Shown: one piece after another, positions 61,706 through 64,000 of the stretch
Layout of the letters: the number at the start of each line of letters is the position of its first letter
How positions within the stretch are numbered: position 1 is the first letter of the stretch
Source of the DNA: Pseudoips prasinana
Taxonomy: Eukaryota > Arthropoda > Insecta > Lepidoptera > Nolidae
Length of the DNA: 64,000 bases
Assembly: GCA_951640165.1 (NCBI GenBank)
Contig: OX621253.1
Coordinates: 32,743,969-32,807,968 of the forward strand
Reading direction: 5' to 3'
The notes under the pieces: generated by a model
Databases searched by the model: none
Told to the model about the DNA's origin: nothing
What the model saw: the letters and a program-made list of their open reading frames with translations, nothing else
Program-made: the position numbers and the translations under genes

Positions 61706-61888
61706 GCACGTGTGGCGCAGCGGCTAAGACAGTCGCCTGTTGCGGTTTCGAGTCCCTCGCCGGACAACTATTTGTGTGACCCATAAATAGTTGTTCTGAT
61801 TCTGGATGTTATTTGTGTCTGTCTATTACATGTGTGCAAAGTACCCGGCGATACAGAGATTAGATTACCTAGTGCGGCCGTTGTCTTT
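61706..61888 (+). mobile_element. SINE J copy 3
   Basis: Head TTGCACGTGTGGCGCAGCGG, CTAAGACAGTCGCC; B box GGTTTCGAGTCC; ACAACTATTTGTGTGACCCA; AGAGATTAGATTACCTAGTG; A-rich end. Confidence 0.8.
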
Positions 61889-62231
61889 AAAAAAATACCT
61901 CCTTTAAAAGCGTAGGTAATATCGTCATCAATCTTAGCACATTATCATCTTAAACAACATCTTGTGATCTTTCACTTTCTATTAACTTCTGTCTGCGTGT
62001 CTCTCATGTCAATCATGACATGTCTATAAGACGTTATCTGAACTTTCGAGATTACAATCAAGTCAATGAGACAGGTTACTATGGCAACGCCTACGAGTGC
62101 CCACGCTTCTTTTCTTCAACCCAAATTTTAAAGTTAATCTTTAAAAGTCTCATCAAAGTCAATAAACCAAGTCACCAAAGTTACGTTTTCATTTAACGGA
62201 AACATTAAATTAAACGATTTTATATTTATTA
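61889..62231. other. No gene seen
   Basis: ATGTCAATCATGACATGTC at 62007 is a small hairpin. Nothing else. Confidence 0.3.
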
Positions 62232-62365
62232 TGCCTCGGAGAGCACGTAAAGCCGTCGGTCCTGTGCTTGACCTCTTTCCGGTCGTGTCGCTAGGCATCC
62301 CATCAGATAATGAGAGTGATGGAATAGAAAGTGCTCCTGCGCATACACTTGTTTACTAATAGGAC
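62232..62365 (+). mobile_element. SINE A 3' half
   Basis: GCCTCGGAGAGCACGTAAAG, CTTGACCTCTTTCCGGTCGT, GTCGCTAGGCATCCCATCAG, TGATGGAATAGAAAGTGCTC. Well preserved, head absent, as after 5' truncation. Confidence 0.75.
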
Positions 62366-62446
62366 AGGATTACATTAGATTATAAGGACATAATTTTGAA
62401 GTCTCTGAACTCTGAGATATTAAACATAGAGCGGTCTTAATTGACT

Positions 62447-62595
62447 AACCTGTTGGTCTAGTGGCTAGTGACCTTGACTGCTAATCCAGAGATTGTGAGT
62501 TCAATCCCCACCCAGGCAAAATATTTGTGTGTGAACATGATTATTTGTTCTGTATCTGGGTGTCGTTGATCTTTACCACGTTGTTATATACATAT
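62447..62595 (+). mobile_element. SINE C, best tRNA-like head
   Basis: ACTAACCTGTTGGTCTAGTG, GCTAGTGACCTTGACTGCTA, GAGTTCAATCCCCACCC, CAAAATATTTGTGTGTGAAC, GTATCTGGGTGTCG. Shows that the family head is TGGTCTAGTGG (A-box-like) plus GAGTTCAATCC (B box). The 3' end is replaced by AT-rich sequence. Confidence 0.75.
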
Positions 62596-62606
62596 ATATA
62601 CCACTA

Positions 62607-62795
62607 CCACACTAATATTATAAAGACGAAAGGTTCTGAGTGGGTGACTGTGTGTGTATGTTTGTTACTTCTTCACGTCTAAACGGCTGGAGCGATTGTA
62701 ATAACATTTGGTATGGAGTTAGCTGACATCCTGGATTAACATATAGGCTATAATTTATAAAGTTTAACGCAGGTAAAACCGTGGAGCACATCTAG
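62607..62795 (+). mobile_element. Helitron D copy 4
   Basis: CCACACTAATATTATAAAGA after A, TATGTTTGTTACTTCTTCAC, AAACGGCTGGAGCGATTGTA, CGCAGGTAAAACCGTGGAG, CACAT, CTAG before T. Lies just after a SINE C. Confidence 0.8.
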
Positions 62796-63412
62796 TTGAA
62801 CAATAATTTTGCCCTATCAATATAACCCTAAATTACAAAACTTCACTATAATTCCAAAATAAACCTTAAACTCTCGGATTAAAACCACTAAAATTTTAAG
62901 TACAAAATACTTCCCCAAAGAACGGATATAACTTGATGTAACCATCGAAGTATTTAACCCTTCCCGTCCTTAGGGGGCCCAACTGTCCCGAATACTCCCA
63001 AAAACTTTGGAACCGCAACGCCATTTTAATTAGATGAAATAATTCCATGAATCTAACTTTAATTATAACGAAATTAATTAGAAATAATTGTAACTTAATT
63101 AATTTTTGAGAGTCTTGTGTTAAGTCGTTGCGTATTAGTGGGATTATTAATTTTATAAATTCAGAAGCAATTATGGAGGCGGTATATAATTTAAGTGAGT
63201 ACCTATATCATTGAGTGGCGTTTAATTTACGGTAACAATGAGTAGCAAGATTGGAACGGATTAATTTTAACGTAAGTAGATATTACAAAATAATTTTGTC
63301 TCTTTAGAATCATCACGATTGCCTGTTCTCTTTCACTCTTTACCCGTACGTGTGAAATAGAACATTACTAAACTGAACAAAATAGATTCCTTGATGCTCA
63401 TTTCAGACTTGC
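62796..63412. other. No gene seen
   Basis: CCCTTCCCGTCCTTAGGGGG at 62958 is a GC patch without a frame. Confidence 0.3.
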
Positions 63413-63650
63413 CTAACTAAAATGACAGTGGACGGGGCACATAGCTCGAAGAACCGACGGCCGCTGGGGCAGAAAGGTTCTTGACCACCAACTGAAAGAT
63501 GCAGCGTGTGCAGGTCTTCTTTAAGATGGACTGATCAACTTTTGGGGGTAACTGGAAACCGCTGGATGCGGATAGCGCAAGACTGACAATTGTGGACATC
63601 TTTGGGAGAGACCTTTGTCCAGCAGTGGACGTCTTTCGGCTGATATGATA
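63413..63650 (+). pseudogene. RTE-like LINE C-terminus with tail
   Basis: Frames give QWTGHIARRTDGRWGRKVLD, then after a stop and shifts LETAGCG and WERPLSSSG-type residues, and the tail GTCCAGCAGTGGACGTCTTT, CGGCTGATATGATAATGATT. This is the KWxGHxARRxDGRWxxKVLEW region of the RTE-like protein. The best preserved RTE end in the window; internal stop codons show that it is dead. Confidence 0.8.
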
Positions 63651-64000
63651 ATGATTATCATTTACAATTTCAATATCGTTTGATAAAAAATATGCTACTC
63701 CTGATCGGTGTATTTAAATTTTTTCACGTCGCTAGACTTGTTTACTAGACAGTTATTCAGCGGTATTAAATAAATAGTAATTTTAAAGATTTTTGGGTTA
63801 TAAGTTCTATAGAAACAAGATTATACACAAAAGCGAAATATATTGAGCATAATAGTAATTGATACAAAAATAAAATATTGCTGTATGTAGTTTTAAACTA
63901 TTATTTGGTGAAGGAGTGAAATTAACTGGAAACGTCATGTGTCAAGGAAGGTATTAAAATTTCAGGTATAAATGGCTTTTATATAATATTTATGTAATCG
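63651..64000. other. No gene seen
   Basis: AT-rich; GTATTAAAATTTCAGGTATAA at 63951 contains a TTTCAG word near the window edge but cannot be judged. Confidence 0.3.

Overview
This 64 kb window looks like repeat-rich nuclear DNA of a moth or butterfly (Lepidoptera). It is AT-rich, almost every reading frame is short, and several hundred bases rarely pass without a recognisable interspersed repeat. The lineage call rests on repeat types familiar from lepidopteran genomes: short Helitrons ending in a CGCGG/CCGCG hairpin plus CTAG, tRNA-derived SINEs with TTCGA B boxes and ATT tails, elements carrying GTCY microsatellites next to a GGGTTCCGTA end, and RTE-type LINE tails ending in repeated GAT. 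I cannot name the species. No bacterial operon, rRNA operon, CRISPR array or complete large host gene is visible.

Labels used below are mine. Helitron families D, K, L, M and T share a TC start and/or CTAG end. SINE families A, B, C, I and J are tRNA-derived. S5 is a SINE with a 5S rRNA-like head. MITE F and MITE N are small inverted-repeat elements. E is a GTCY-bearing element. LINE H and RTE are non-LTR retrotransposon remnants.

Layout. 1-12 kb: scattered SINEs, RTE and LINE tails, a SINE C copy split by a LINE tail (5.8-6.2 kb), and a 53-bp-arm palindrome inside another SINE C copy (6.9 kb). 12-23 kb: SINE C hosting MITE N (13.4 kb), a head-to-tail Helitron T pair (15.3 kb), a long unannotated stretch (15.7-17.5 kb), and dense SINE/RTE/Helitron debris (18-22.3 kb). 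23-33 kb: two reverse-transcriptase fragments of Jockey-like type, one inside Helitron K and one with an uninterrupted 430-residue frame, plus a four-element nest at 30.2-31.0 kb. 34.5-37.4 kb: a possible small host gene of three phase-compatible exons, separated by SINEs and MITEs. 38-49 kb: SINEs, S5, LINE and RTE fragments. 49.6-52 kb: a second Helitron T tandem pair, a candidate exon, three S5 copies, and a palindrome at a SINE/Helitron junction. 54-64 kb: Helitron L, an E element, a well-delimited candidate host exon on the minus strand at 58.57-58.85 kb, more SINEs and RTE tails.

How the parts relate. There is no pathway here; the biology is that of mobile elements and their marks on one another. 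SINEs supply AT-rich tails into which Helitrons and MITEs have inserted. Helitrons form exact tandem pairs and, in two families, have lost the 3' hairpin by deletion between short identical sequences. Several SINE copies carry perfect or near-perfect inverted duplications. Host sequence appears to survive only as short exons between these elements. All similarity calls come from reading the sequence and memory of families; none was checked by a search.
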